A stretch of DNA of 64,000 nt. Origin: Persicitalea sp963803495. Lineage in GTDB: Bacteria; Bacteroidota; Bacteroidia; Cytophagales; Spirosomataceae. The stretch spans positions 2,418,001 through 2,482,000 of the forward strand of contig CAWDMP010000002.1 in the NCBI GenBank assembly GCA_963803495.1, in the 5' to 3' direction. The position numbers and the translations under genes were made by a program. The first letter of the stretch is position 1, and each line of letters opens with the position of its first letter. The notes under the pieces were generated by a model. It was not told the origin of the DNA. It saw nothing but the letters and a program-made list of their open reading frames with translations, and searched no databases. This document shows positions 26,377-36,956 of this stretch, one piece after another.

Positions 26377-28772
26377 ATGCTCCACAATCACTTCAAAATC
26401 GCTTGGCGAAACCTGCTAAAAAACGGCCTGTTCTCGACCTTGAACTTGCTTGGCCTGTCGGTTGGCGTCGCTATTTTCCTGTACCTTTTTCTCTATACGG
26501 CCGAGGAACTGTCTTTTGATAAATACCATCAAAATGCCGAGAACACCTACCGCGTCGGGTTGACGGCCACCTTCGGCGAAGAAAGCAACGAATGGGCGTC
26601 GGTACCCAACAACATCGGGCCGGACATGAAAGCCGAAATTCCCGAGATCAAGTCCTACGCCCGGCTGCTGTACCATAATTTTGGCAAGACAGGCTTCGTG
26701 AGCAGCGGCCAGGACAAGTTCGCCGAGCGCAAACTGTACTGGTCGGACCCCGGCCTGTTCGATATTTTCGACCTGCCGCTGGTGTATGGTAACCCCAAGA
26801 CTGCCCTCGACGGGCCGAACAAGATCATGCTCAGCCAAAGCACCGCCCGCCGGTACTTTGGCGATGCCGACCCGGTAGGAAAAATACTCAACGTGGACCA
26901 CGACTACGATGTCACGGTAAGTGCCGTCTATGAAGATTTCCCCCAGAACTCCACGCTCGACCCCGAACTTGTTGGCTCATTTTCGACCGTTAAATGGGCT
27001 AATGAAGGCCAGAATTGGAGCAACGCCAGCTACGAAACCTACTTCTTGCTCGCACCGAATGCTTCCATGAACACGGTACAATCGAAGATCAATCAGGTAC
27101 TTGACAAGAACGTCGAGAAAGACAATCAATGGTTCCGGTTTTGGCTGCAACCGCTGACCGACGTGCATTTGTACTCGACCAATATCTCGAATTCCAGCAC
27201 GACGCGCGTCGGCGATGTGCAGCAAGTCAATATCCTGATCGCGCTGGCCCTCGGCATTTTGCTCATCGCCTGCATCAACTACATGAATCTCGCCACGGCG
27301 CAGTCGCAGAAGCGGCGTAAGGAGGTAGGGATCAATAAGGTAGTCGGTGCCACGCAGGGGAGTTTGGTCGCGCGGTTTTACGTCGAGGCGTTTATTATGG
27401 TTGCGGCGGCAGTATTGGTGGGTTTTGCGGTTTTGTTCGGGTTGCTGCCCGTTTTTAATTCCATTGCCGATAAGGAAATTGCATTCAGCGCTTTGTTCAG
27501 CTTTCCAGTATTGGCGAGTATCGGTGCGGCTATTTTGGTGCTTTCGCTGGTGGCGGGTTCCTATCCGGCGCTTATGCTATCGTCATTCTCGCCGCTAAGT
27601 CTATTTAATCGCGGGACGCAGAACAGCGTTTCGTCGGCCTGGATTCGTAAAGGGCTGGTCGTGATGCAGTTCACGGCTTCGATCGTGTTGATGATCGCCA
27701 CCTTCGTCTTTTACCGGCAGTTGCAGTTCGTGCAGGAAAACAACCTGGGCTACAACGCCAACCAGGTCGTGGCCATCTCGACGCAGGGAGCCGAGAAGGT
27801 CGAGCAAATCAACAGCCTTCTGGAAATCTACAAGGGGCTGAGTTTTGTAAGTGGTGCCGCACGAGCGCAGTCGTATCCCGGCGGGAGTTCCAGCGGCCGG
27901 ACGCTGTCTAAAGATGGCATGAGCGACAACGGCATCTACATCAAAACCAACCGAGCTACGCCGGAGGTTCTGGAAACGCTGGGTATCAAACTTCTGGCGG
28001 GCACGACGGTTCCAGAGAGAAAGTCGGACGAAGACACGACCGTGCAGATCGTATTGAACAAAACGGCCGTGGATTTTCTGGGCCTGACGCCCGAGGAGGC
28101 CATCGGCAAAACCGCTTACAATGTGTTTGGCAGCAATCGCGCCACCATCGTGGGTATCATGCAAGACTTCCACTTCGATACTTTCCACAAACCCATTGGA
28201 GCCTACGCTTTTCACAATAGCCCTACCGAAGGCAGAAACAATTTGTTAGTCCGCTTCAAAGGCGGCAAACTCTCGGACAACATGGCTACTTTGGAAAGTG
28301 GGTTTAAAAAACTAGTCCCCGGTTCAGCCTTCGATTTCAAATTTCTGGACGATGTCGTTGCCAGACTCTACGCTTCCGAACAGCGGACGGCCCGTATCGT
28401 GCTGTTTCTTCTCGATTACAGCGATTCTGATTGCCTGTCTGGGATTGTTTGGCCTGGCGGCTTTTACTGCCGAGCAGCGGACCAAGGAGATCGGCGTCCG
28501 CAAGGTACTTGGGGCGAGCGTGGCGAGTATTACGGCTTTGCTTTCCAAAGATTTTCTGAAACTGGTATTGGTGGCCCTAGTCATCGCCGCCCCCGTGGCC
28601 TGGTACTTCCTCGACGGCTGGCTGCAAGGCTACGCCTACCACATCGACATGCCGTGGTGGATTTTCGGCGCGGCGGGTTTCGCGGCGATGCTGGTGGCTT
28701 TCGTGACGGTGAGCTACCAATCGGTCAAGGCGGCGGTGGTGAATCCCGGTGAAATCATTGCGGAGCGAGTGA
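26377..28772 (+). CDS. FtsX/MacB-type ABC transporter permease, two frameshifts
   Basis: A large permease of about 797 residues: MLHNHFKIAWRNLLKNG opening, a first MacB periplasmic domain, three membrane helices (ILIALALGILLIACINYMN onward), a second periplasmic domain and a last FtsX block (ILIACLGLFGLAAF, EQRTKEIGVRKVLGAS). Two +1 shifts break it: near 28408 (VLF then FSITAIL) and at the CCC of 28745-28747. After the second, the frame reads NPVKSLRSE and stops at 28770-28772, the usual ending of this family. Without that correction the frame would run into the opposite GH78 gene. Such permeases export peptides, lipids or drugs or sense envelope stress; no ATPase gene is adjacent. Confidence 0.88.
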
Positions 28773-28789
28773 GGTTTGTGGTTGTGTAC

Positions 28790-31208
28790 TTACTTTCCTA
28801 TTATGGTCTGTCCCGCTTCCAACTTCATCGTGTTTCCTGCCCAAACCCATTCCCCTTGCATCCCGGCGGGTAGCGTCACAGTACCCCGCGCGCCATTGTC
28901 GAACCGCAAGTCGACCTCGATCATGCCTTTCGGCATAGGGTACTTGGCTTTGATGAATTTCAGATCGCCGGGTCGTGGCGCGATGCGGACGGTCTCGAAA
29001 CCCGGCGTGGTGGGGCGAATACCCGCCACGATGCTGTAGTAAAAATGCACAGGGTGGGCCGTCCAGGGGTGGACTTCCGAGCGGGGCTGCTGCTCGATGC
29101 GCTTCTCGGGCGTGGCCGACATACCGGCGGCGATGATGTCCTGCCAGGGCTTGAGTTCTTTGGTAAAATCGCCTACCCCCGTTTTTTCCATCGCCTCGAA
29201 GAGATAGAAATAGTAAAACAGATTAGCGCGGCTGTCGAAGGTAGTGGCGTCGTCGAGTATTTTCTGCATCAGTACCTTGCTTTCCGCTTCCGAGTGCGCG
29301 CCCGTCAGCACGGCCAGGATGCTGGCACGCTGGTCGTAGAAAGTTTTTTCGGGGTCGTCGGCGTAGAGGCCGCGCGCCGGATCGTAGCAGAGTTTGCGAA
29401 CGATCTCGGCGTATTTTCTGGATTCACTGCCGTAGAAAGCCGCTTTTTTGCCTCGGCCCAAGTACCGCATGATATCGGCCGCCTTGCCAAGCGTGTAGGC
29501 ATAGTTCAGCGTCAGGATCGCCGAGTTGCCGTCTTTATTGGCGACGGAATTGCCGCCTTTCGGCACATACCAGTCGATGAACATCGGGTAGGCAGATTTT
29601 CCCACCAGACCATTTTCGTTGATGAGCGACTCGTAGTAGTCGAATGTCTCCTGAATTTCGCCGGTGTAGGTTTTGAGCAAATCCCTCTCACCGTTCAGCA
29701 TCATCAGGTCGTGCAGCATGTCGATCCAGATCAATGAGTAGGTCGGGTGTACGAAGTGGGCTTTGAGCGGGTAGCAACTCGTGACGTTGCCGTCGGGCAG
29801 GCGCGAGTTATTGAACTGCTCCATCGCGCTGCGGAAGTAGGTGAGGTCGCCCGTGAGGGCGGTATAGCCCATCAGGTGGGGCCGCAAATCGCCGACGTAC
29901 TGCATGGTTTCGTAATAGATGTCGCTCATCAAATTGTCCTGAGCGCACAGCCGCAACGTCCGCCAGCAAATATCCCATACCTGACCGTAAAGCGGATCGG
30001 AAGTTTGGAAAGAAGCCACCAGCGGAATCGGACTGGCCGAGTACACATTGTAGTAATCGTGGATTTCGAGCGGCTCGTTGGCGGTCGTGATGTCGAGCTC
30101 GATGAAACGGAACGCCCGGAACCAGATCGGTTGATAGATACGAGTCTTGGCCGCCGTCCAGCAGGTATACATCGCTAATGCCTTTGATTACTTTATCCAC
30201 CAACTCGTTGCGATTGCCCTTTTGGTTGTTGGCGTCGTAGAGTGCCTCGGAGTACTTAACCTTAATCGTAGCGTTCTTACCACCCGATACGTGCAGCTTC
30301 GGGTAGCCGAGCGTCACTTCGCCTTGGTCGATCAGGATTTTGTGGTGGGCGTTGGCGGGGAGTTCGAGGGTACCTTTGCCAAATTTAAAATCCTTCCCAA
30401 CTGCACCCACGTCGCTACGCGCCACGCGGGAGAAGGGCTGTTTCTGGTCCACCTGCCGGGCGGTGGTGCGGGGCTGGAGCGTCCAGGCGTGGCTGGCCCC
30501 AGCAGTGAGCGGCTTCATGTAGAGGGCTTCCGGTTTTTTCCAGTCGCGGTCGTCGTAGGCCATTTGCTGCCAGCCCCAGGGGTACTTTACCGCCGCGATG
30601 GAGTCGGTAGGGTTGGCGGCGTAGAAGCCGCCGACGATTTCGGGACCGCCGCGCCAGACGACCTCACGCTCAAAAGTGGCCTCGTTTTTCAGTACCTTCC
30701 AGCCGTTGGAGCCGCCGGAATTGACCACCTGTTCTTGTACGGAATGACCTTGCAACAGAAAGGCCGTGCGGAAAGACACGATGCCAAAGGCGCGGGCGGC
30801 GCCCCAGTTCATCACCTCGGCGGCAATCAGGTTTTGGCCTTTTTTGAGGAAAGGCGCGAGGTCGAGCGTTTCGTAGCGCCAGTGCAGTACATCGCCCAAT
30901 TGCGGACCGTAGGCTACTTCCCGGCCGTTGACGTACAAGCGGTAACGATTGTCGCCGCTGACGTGGACGATGAACTGGTCGGGCACGGCCGCCAGCTCGA
31001 AAGTTTTGCGGAAGTGGATCATCCCGTAGGCCGTCGGGTCGATTTCGGGGTGCGTGATCCAGGCCGAATTCCATTCGGCAGGGTACTGTGGCAGCGGGTG
31101 GCCGGGGTACTGGGCTAGGGTTTTTGTAGTATCTATAAACAGCAAAAAGCACAGAAAGTAGCCAGCGGTCTTTACGGATTTTTGAGTAAAAGGATATTGG
31201 AAAGTCAT
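28790..31208 (-). CDS. GH78 alpha-L-rhamnosidase-like glycoside hydrolase, one frameshift
   Basis: About 805 residues with a signal-type N-terminus (FLLFIDTTKTLAQ). Order: beta-sandwich (WNSAWITHPE, HVSGDNRYRLYVNGREVAYGP), a second sandwich, then the alpha/alpha-barrel. In the catalytic region the classical D-x2-RDER block is replaced by SDIYYETMQYVGDLRPHLM, a variant found in one GH78 subgroup. HPWTAHPVHFYYSIVAG near the C-terminus follows the family. The frame shifts +1 near 30144 (GGQD then RIYQPIWFRAFRF). Likely periplasmic release of rhamnose or a related sugar. It is convergent with the ABC permease and divergent from the sulfatase. Confidence 0.82.
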
Positions 31209-31253
31209 TTTTAGGGAAGTCTGCCGTCAGATTTTTAAAAACGAGAAATAAGA

Positions 31254-33044
31254 ATGCCGGTATTTAGGAAGTTTTTTAGAAAAGGCATCGCGCCGCTTTT
31301 TGTACTGATGGCCCTGTTGGGCCATCCTGGCTACGCCCAGCAAAAACCCCGACCCAATGTCCTACTCATCATGGCCGACGACATGGGTTTCGGCGACATT
31401 CGCATGGCCGGAAACCCCGATATTTACACGCCTAACCTGGACGCACTGTCGGCCGAGAGCGTCAACTTTACCAACTTCTACGTCTCGCCCGTCTGCGCTC
31501 CGACACGGGCCAGCCTGCTCACCGGCAAGTACGCCCAGCGCGTGGGGGTACTGAGCGTGACCAACGGCTACGAGACCCTAAACCCCGAGGCGGTCACGCT
31601 CGCCGAAACGATGGGCGCGGCGGGATACCGCACCGGGTTGTTTGGCAAGTGGCACCTAGGCGAAAACTACCCCAGCCTGCCCAATGCCCAGGGGTTCAGG
31701 CAATTCGTCGGCTTCCGCACGGGCCATTTCGGTGACTACTTCGACGCCGTGCTGGAACGCAACGGCGAACCCTACCCCACCAAGGGCTACATCACCGATG
31801 TACTCACCGACGAAGCCATCACCTTCATGCGCAATAGCATTATGGCCGAGCCCTTCCTGTGCTACCTGCCTTTCAATGCACCCCACACGCCGCTGGATGT
31901 GCCAGATAAGTACCTCGCCCGCTACCGAAACAAGGGGCTGGGCGAGCGCGTAGAACGCATCTATGCCATGATGGAAAACCTGGACGAGAACGTGGGCCGA
32001 CTGTTGGCCTTTTTGCAAGATTCGGGTTTGGCGGAAAACACGATCGTCATGTTCCTGAGCGACAACGGCCCGATCGACAAGTACAAGGCCAAACCCGAGG
32101 AATGGCGGTTCAACGCCGGGCTGCGCGACCAGAAGTTTACGGTCTACGAAGGCGGTATCCGTACACGGTTTTTTACCCGTTGGCCGGGTCACTTCGTACC
32201 CAACCGAACGGTGGATATCATCGCGGCGCACATCGACGTCATGCCAACGTTACTGGATTTGTGTGAGGTACAACCTGCCACCTCACTCGATGGATTGAGC
32301 CTGAAACCACTGCTCACCGAAAAGAAACCCAAGTGGTTCGAGCGGACGTTGTTCCTCAACTACTCGCTCCAAACCCTGAAAACCCCCGCACCCTACCCCG
32401 GCGGCATCGCCCGTACCCAGCGCTACAAAATGGTGGACGGCCGGGAGCTTTACGATCTTGAAAAAGACGCGGGCGAAAAGACAAACCTAGACGAAAGTCT
32501 GCCCAAGGTACTCGCCGAGCTCGACCAGCAGTACCGCGCGTGGTGGAGTAGCCTGTTTCCGAGAGGTACCTACGCCATCCGGCCGATTCAAGTCGGCCAC
32601 GATCGGGCCAAAGCGGTCAGGATTACGCCGCACTTGGGACGGGTGCAGGGTGGCCTGGAATACACGGGATTCCGGGGTTTGTACGGCAAAGGCAGAATCG
32701 GCACGCACCCCAATGGCGTGGATGGCGACTGGCTGGCCCATTGGCTGAGTACCGATGATGCCGTCCGCTGGACTATCGAGGTAGTCGAGGCGGGAGCGTA
32801 CGAAGTCGCCCTGAATTTGCGCTGTCCTCCCGGCAGTGAGAGCTCCATAGTGCGGGTCAGCATAGGCGGCCAGTGCCTCGACCGAAAGATACCCGCCGTG
32901 TATACGGAAATTGGTGAATTCGAGGAAGTATCCTGGGGAAGTTTGCGGCTTTCGCCGGGGAAGTACCAGCTGAGCGTTCAGGCGACTGAGGTGGCGGGGC
33001 GAGAGGTGATGGCATTGGGGAGTGTGGTACTTCGGGAATTGTGA
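31254..33044 (+). CDS. Secreted type I sulfatase
   Basis: A 596-residue enzyme with a signal peptide (PLFVLMALLGHPGYA). Catalytic marks: NVLLIMADDMGFGD (metal Asp pair), SPVCAPTRASLLTGKYAQR (C-x-P-T-R, Cys near residue 81 matured to formylglycine), GLFGKWHLG and FLSDNGP. The last about 150 residues form an extra beta domain. It would remove sulfate esters from polysaccharides or glycosides; substrate unknown. It lies back to back with the GH78 gene (46 bp apart), suggesting a shared control region. No maturation enzyme is in the window. Confidence 0.9.
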   Translation: MPVFRKFFRKGIAPLFVLMALLGHPGYAQQKPRPNVLLIMADDMGFGDIRMAGNPDIYTPNLDALSAESVNFTNFYVSPVCAPTRASLLTGKYAQRVGVLSVTNGYETLNPEAVTLAETMGAAGYRTGLFGKWHLGENYPSLPNAQGFRQFVGFRTGHFGDYFDAVLERNGEPYPTKGYITDVLTDEAITFMRNSIMAEPFLCYLPFNAPHTPLDVPDKYLARYRNKGLGERVERIYAMMENLDENVGRLLAFLQDSGLAENTIVMFLSDNGPIDKYKAKPEEWRFNAGLRDQKFTVYEGGIRTRFFTRWPGHFVPNRTVDIIAAHIDVMPTLLDLCEVQPATSLDGLSLKPLLTEKKPKWFERTLFLNYSLQTLKTPAPYPGGIARTQRYKMVDGRELYDLEKDAGEKTNLDESLPKVLAELDQQYRAWWSSLFPRGTYAIRPIQVGHDRAKAVRITPHLGRVQGGLEYTGFRGLYGKGRIGTHPNGVDGDWLAHWLSTDDAVRWTIEVVEAGAYEVALNLRCPPGSESSIVRVSIGGQCLDRKIPAVYTEIGEFEEVSWGSLRLSPGKYQLSVQATEVAGREVMALGSVVLREL

Positions 33045-33122
33045 ATTAGCTTAGCCTATCTGTTCATGGATAAATTAAGTCGCTAAATTGCAGGGGTCAG
33101 CCCCGATTTACGATCACACGAG

Positions 33123-34130
33123 ATGAGACGAAGAACCTTTTTAAAAACTACCTTACCCCTACCCTACTTGATAGGCCAGTGGGCACCCGATCCAAAAGTC
33201 ATGAGCGTTCGAGGTCAACTTTTGGCTAGTGAACTAGGTATGACCCTGATCCACGAACACATCATGGTCGACTTTGTGGGGGCGGAAAAAATCTCGGTCG
33301 ATCGCTGGGACCGCAATACGGTAATGGAAAAAGTGGCTCCTTATTTGGTACTCGCCCAAAAGAAGGGCGTTAAAACCATCCTGGACTGTACCCCGAATTT
33401 CCTGGGCCGCGACGTCGAACTGCTCCGAGCTATTTCTCACAAGCTCGATCTGAATATTTTAACCAATACGGGCTACTACGGTGCCGTCAACAACAAGTAC
33501 CTTCCTCCCTGGGCCTTTACCGAAACCGACACGCAATTGGCCGCCCGTTGGATTCGCGAATTCAGGGATGGCATCGAGGGTACCGACGTAAGGCCCGGCT
33601 TTATAAAAATCGGGGTAGACAGCGGTAGCCTATCGGAGTTGCATCAGAAATTAGTACGGACCGCCGCCTTGACCCACCTCGCTACCGGGCTGACGATTTG
33701 CTCCCACACGGGCCCCGCCCTGGCTGCTTTCCAGGAAATCGAGATTTTGAAAAAAATGGGCGTTCAGCCGAATGCCTTCGTGTGGGTCCATGCGCAGGCG
33801 GAAACCGACAAAAGCCTTTACCTCAAAGCCGCCCGGCAGGGAGCCTGGGTAAGCCTGGACGGCATGGGATGGGGCAAGTACGAAGAATACGCCGAGTCGC
33901 TTGTCCTGCTGAAAGAGCACGGATTGCTATCCAAAGCCCTGGTATCGCACGATGCCGGATGGTACCGGCCCGGCGAACCCGACCCCATGGACACTTTCGT
34001 CGGCTACACCAATCTTTTCGATCACGTATGGCCGCTGCTGCGCAACAGGGGGTTTACTCAAAAGGACTTCGACCAATTGCTTATCAAAAATCCCGCGGCG
34101 GCGTTCGCTATCAGTGTTCGCAAGAATTAG
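33123..34130 (+). CDS. Phosphotriesterase-related amidohydrolase, Tat-exported
   Basis: A 335-residue metal-dependent hydrolase. The N-terminus MRRRTFLKTTLPLP is a twin-arginine leader. The barrel shows the paired metal ligands IHEHIMVDF, a carboxylated-lysine candidate in PGFIKIGVD, histidines in TICSHTGPAL and WVHAQAETD, and the metal Asp in VSHDAGWYRPGEPD. Family members hydrolyse lactones or phosphate esters. It follows the sulfatase by 78 bp and could be co-transcribed. Confidence 0.87.
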   Translation: MRRRTFLKTTLPLPYLIGQWAPDPKVMSVRGQLLASELGMTLIHEHIMVDFVGAEKISVDRWDRNTVMEKVAPYLVLAQKKGVKTILDCTPNFLGRDVELLRAISHKLDLNILTNTGYYGAVNNKYLPPWAFTETDTQLAARWIREFRDGIEGTDVRPGFIKIGVDSGSLSELHQKLVRTAALTHLATGLTICSHTGPALAAFQEIEILKKMGVQPNAFVWVHAQAETDKSLYLKAARQGAWVSLDGMGWGKYEEYAESLVLLKEHGLLSKALVSHDAGWYRPGEPDPMDTFVGYTNLFDHVWPLLRNRGFTQKDFDQLLIKNPAAAFAISVRKN

Positions 34131-34207
34131 GTTTGGCAATGGCGTTGGGAGGTGTGGTTTCCGGCTGGCGCTTGGCCTCGTGTATGGCGACCATCATGTA
34201 GCCTTGG

Positions 34208-36226
34208 TCACCAAACCACGATTCGCTCACTTTCCGGCTTGTACATCTTGTCTCCCGGCTGCACATTAAATGCTTTGTAAAAGGGCGTGAAATTCATTAG
34301 CGGACCGTTTACGCGCCACTTGGCCGGGGAGTGCGGGTTGGTGTTGATGTACATGCGCAGGAACTCGTCGCGGGTCTTGACCCGCCAAATCCGGGCGATC
34401 GAGATAAAGAAGCGCTGATCGGGTGTGAAGCCGTCCAATTTTGTAGTACTCTTTCCCTGCTCGGTTAGCTTGAACGCATCGTACGCAATAGCGACGCCGG
34501 CGATGTCGGCCGTGTTTTCACCCACGGTCAGAGCGCCCTTGACATGTACCGAGTCGAGCACGGTGAAGGTGTCGTATTGGTCGATGACCTGCTGGGTTTT
34601 GGCTTTGAACTTGGTGTAGTCGTCGGCGGTCCACCAGTTGGTCACGTTACCTACCTTATCGTACTGAGCACCCTGGTCGTCGAACGAGTGCGTGATTTCG
34701 TGCCCGATCACCATACCGATACCGCCGTAGTTGAGCGCGTCGTCGGCGTACAAATCGAAGTAGGGCGATTGCAGGATACCCGCCGGGAACACGATTTCGT
34801 TGAGTGGCGGATTGTTGTAGGCCGTCACCGTAGGCGGGGTCGTGTGCCACTCCGTCCGGTCCACCGGCTGCCCTATCTTATCCAGATTGATGCGATAGGC
34901 GTGTTGCGCTGCCGCCTGGCGATTTTCGAAGTAGGTGTCCCGCTTCACAGCCACGTTGGTGTAGTCCTTCCATTTGTCGGGGTAGCCGATTTTTTCGGTG
35001 AAGGCGTACAGCTTTTCTTTCGCCCTGGTTTTTGTGGAATCGCTCATCCAGTCCAAACGGTTGATACGGGCCTCGAAAGCTTTTTCAAGATTGCCTACGA
35101 GTACCGCCATGCGCTTCTTGGCCGCTTCCGGGAAGTACTTTTTCACGTACAACTGCGCCAGCGCATCACCCAGCGACCGGTCGACGGCCTGCGTCATTTC
35201 CTCAGCCCGGGACTTCTTGACCGCCTGACCGGTCAGCGCTTTCGTGTAAGCAAACGACGCATTGACAAAGGGCTGGCTTAGAAACTCCGCATAATGCGTG
35301 AGCGCGTGGGCTTTCAGGTAGACTTTCCAATCCTGAATGGGCACCGTCCCGATCATCGCATTCAGTTTGTCATAGTAGGCGGGTTGGGCTACGTTGACCG
35401 AATCGGTCTTCACCCCGAGGTTACCCAGCAACGTGGACCAGCGGAGGGCGGGTTGTTCTTGAGCAAGAGCAGATACCGCCATTTTGTTGTAGTTGGCTTT
35501 CACATTGCGGCGTTCGATGTTGGTCTTGTGCGCGGAAGCCAGCTGCTTTTCGATGTCATAGACCACAGCCGCGTGTTTGGCAGCTGTCGGGGTATCGGTA
35601 CCTGTCAGCTCGAACAGGCTGGTGAGGTAGTTTTTGTACGCATTTTGAATCGAGACGGTTGACGAATCGGTCTTGAAATAATAGTCCCGCTCGGGCAAGC
35701 CAATGCCGGTTTGGGAAAGTTGCGCAATGTTGATGTTACTCTGTTTCTGATCGGGACCGGCGTAAAGGCCGACGATCGAGCTGTTGCCTACTGCTTGCTC
35801 ATCGATCACTACTTTAAGCATCGAAGCCACATCGGTTACCGCCTCGATGCGGCTGAGTAGCGGACGGATGGGTTTATAGCCACGTTTGTTAATCGCGGCG
35901 ACGTCCATGCCCGAAGCATAAAAATCGCCCACCTTCTGGGCGATGCTTCCGGCGGGATTATTGGCCGCTGAAACGCTGTCCAGAATTCCCTGCAAACGGA
36001 TGCGCTGCGGGTAGTTCATGAAGGAGTAGGCTCCCACCCCCGCCTGACTGTCCGGTATCTGGGCGGTGTCGTACCAAATGCGGTTAGCGTAGGCGAAGAA
36101 ATCGTCACCGGGTTTTTTAGTAGCGTCGATGCCTGATAGAACCACGCGGGGTTTCTTCTGAGCTGAGGCGGGGCTATAGGCTGCAGCTGCGAATAGGGCT
36201 AAGATGAGAAGTATAAAGTGTTTCAT
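34208..36226 (-). CDS. M13-family zinc metallopeptidase (neprilysin/PepO-like)
   Basis: A 672-residue secreted peptidase. ATG 36226 is chosen because it begins the signal peptide (MKHFILLILALFAAAAYSPA); nine upstream codons are also open. Zinc site HEITH near residue 505 in GHEITHSFDDQGAQYD, the third ligand in ENTADIAGVAIAYDAF, NAYYNP-like VTAYNNPPLNEIVFPAGIL, and a C-terminal PxKWRVNGP block with the end (PESERIVVW) typical of M13. It cleaves oligopeptides in the periplasm. It overlaps no neighbour; its 3' end is convergent with the phosphotriesterase-like gene. Confidence 0.93.
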   Translation of the reverse strand: MKHFILLILALFAAAAYSPASAQKKPRVVLSGIDATKKPGDDFFAYANRIWYDTAQIPDSQAGVGAYSFMNYPQRIRLQGILDSVSAANNPAGSIAQKVGDFYASGMDVAAINKRGYKPIRPLLSRIEAVTDVASMLKVVIDEQAVGNSSIVGLYAGPDQKQSNINIAQLSQTGIGLPERDYYFKTDSSTVSIQNAYKNYLTSLFELTGTDTPTAAKHAAVVYDIEKQLASAHKTNIERRNVKANYNKMAVSALAQEQPALRWSTLLGNLGVKTDSVNVAQPAYYDKLNAMIGTVPIQDWKVYLKAHALTHYAEFLSQPFVNASFAYTKALTGQAVKKSRAEEMTQAVDRSLGDALAQLYVKKYFPEAAKKRMAVLVGNLEKAFEARINRLDWMSDSTKTRAKEKLYAFTEKIGYPDKWKDYTNVAVKRDTYFENRQAAAQHAYRINLDKIGQPVDRTEWHTTPPTVTAYNNPPLNEIVFPAGILQSPYFDLYADDALNYGGIGMVIGHEITHSFDDQGAQYDKVGNVTNWWTADDYTKFKAKTQQVIDQYDTFTVLDSVHVKGALTVGENTADIAGVAIAYDAFKLTEQGKSTTKLDGFTPDQRFFISIARIWRVKTRDEFLRMYINTNPHSPAKWRVNGPLMNFTPFYKAFNVQPGDKMYKPESERIVVW

Positions 36227-36257
36227 AGAAGGTGATTTGTAAATAAGAGTCAACGAG

Positions 36258-36689
36258 CTATTGGCTCACTCCAACAAGCTGCGCGAAGGTTCTTGGTGAG
36301 ATGATTCGGCAGGACCCGAAATTATTTAGAATGAGAAGGTCCTTATCGCCCGTTATAAGGTAATCGGCTTGACCGAACTCAGCCAACTGAAGCACATTGT
36401 TGTCATCGGGATCACGACACACGGTGGGCAGCGGGTTGGTTGGAACAAGTAGCTTAAAAGCGTGTCGGGTAAAATCAGTTAGTCGACTGATCGTTTCTTC
36501 GTTAAAAGGATATTTTCGATTCTTTTTTCTGAATGCAGGGCTATTCAGCTTAGCTTCGAATTCTGCCAATAGCCATTCTGAGGTAATCGCTTCATTTCCT
36601 GAGATAGCGTAGTTGAGGACCAATGATGACACACTCGACTTGAAAAACAGAGCAGACAATAGTACGTTGGTATCTAATACAGTAACCAC
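36258..36689 (-). CDS. PIN-domain toxin
   Basis: A 143-residue PIN-family RNase. Acidic residues expected for catalysis are visible in VLDTNVLLSALFF, SEWLLAEFEAKL, CRDPDDNNVLQLAEF and ITGDKDLL. It is 5 bp downstream of its putative antitoxin gene, forming a type II toxin-antitoxin pair of the PIN_3 (YlaN/COG1569) kind. Such toxins cleave RNA when freed from the antitoxin. Confidence 0.88.
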   Translation of the reverse strand: MVTVLDTNVLLSALFFKSSVSSLVLNYAISGNEAITSEWLLAEFEAKLNSPAFRKKNRKYPFNEETISRLTDFTRHAFKLLVPTNPLPTVCRDPDDNNVLQLAEFGQADYLITGDKDLLILNNFGSCRIISPRTFAQLVGVSQ

Positions 36690-36694
36690 CGTTT

Positions 36695-36910
36695 CTATGA
36701 TATAGCGTCAAACAAATCCTCTTCGTTATCAAAGCCAAACTGGGCAGCTTTACCCGCGAGTTCATCTTGCAATTCGGAGAGTTCAGCCCTTAACAAAAAA
36801 CTCCTGAGCGATTCTGAAAGGACCTCACTAACCTCCATCTGCTTCTTTTTGGAATATTGACGGACTCGGGCCAGAATCTCGTCTTCCAGTTCAATGGTTA
36901 CTGTACTCAT
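36695..36910 (-). CDS. Antitoxin of the PIN pair (ribbon-helix-helix-like)
   Basis: A 71-residue protein starting with a beta strand and helix pattern (STVTIELEDEILARVRQYSKKK) typical of ribbon-helix-helix antitoxins, then a helix and an acidic tail (FGFDNEEDLFDAIS) suited to wrap a toxin. It precedes the PIN toxin by 5 bp. Confidence 0.8.
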   Translation of the reverse strand: MSTVTIELEDEILARVRQYSKKKQMEVSEVLSESLRSFLLRAELSELQDELAGKAAQFGFDNEEDLFDAIS

Positions 36911-36956
36911 AGCGTTTTTTTATAAATATAGCGAAGACTTTTCTATATACAGCGCT

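Noticed and set aside
28773..28873. Extension of the ABC permease past 28772 as read without the second shift.
   Set aside because: The extra residues match no permease and overlap the GH78 3' end; the shifted frame ends in the usual NPVKSLRSE.
28790..34130. A complete polysaccharide utilisation locus.
   Set aside because: Glycan-active genes are present, but no SusC/SusD-type pair is found in the window.
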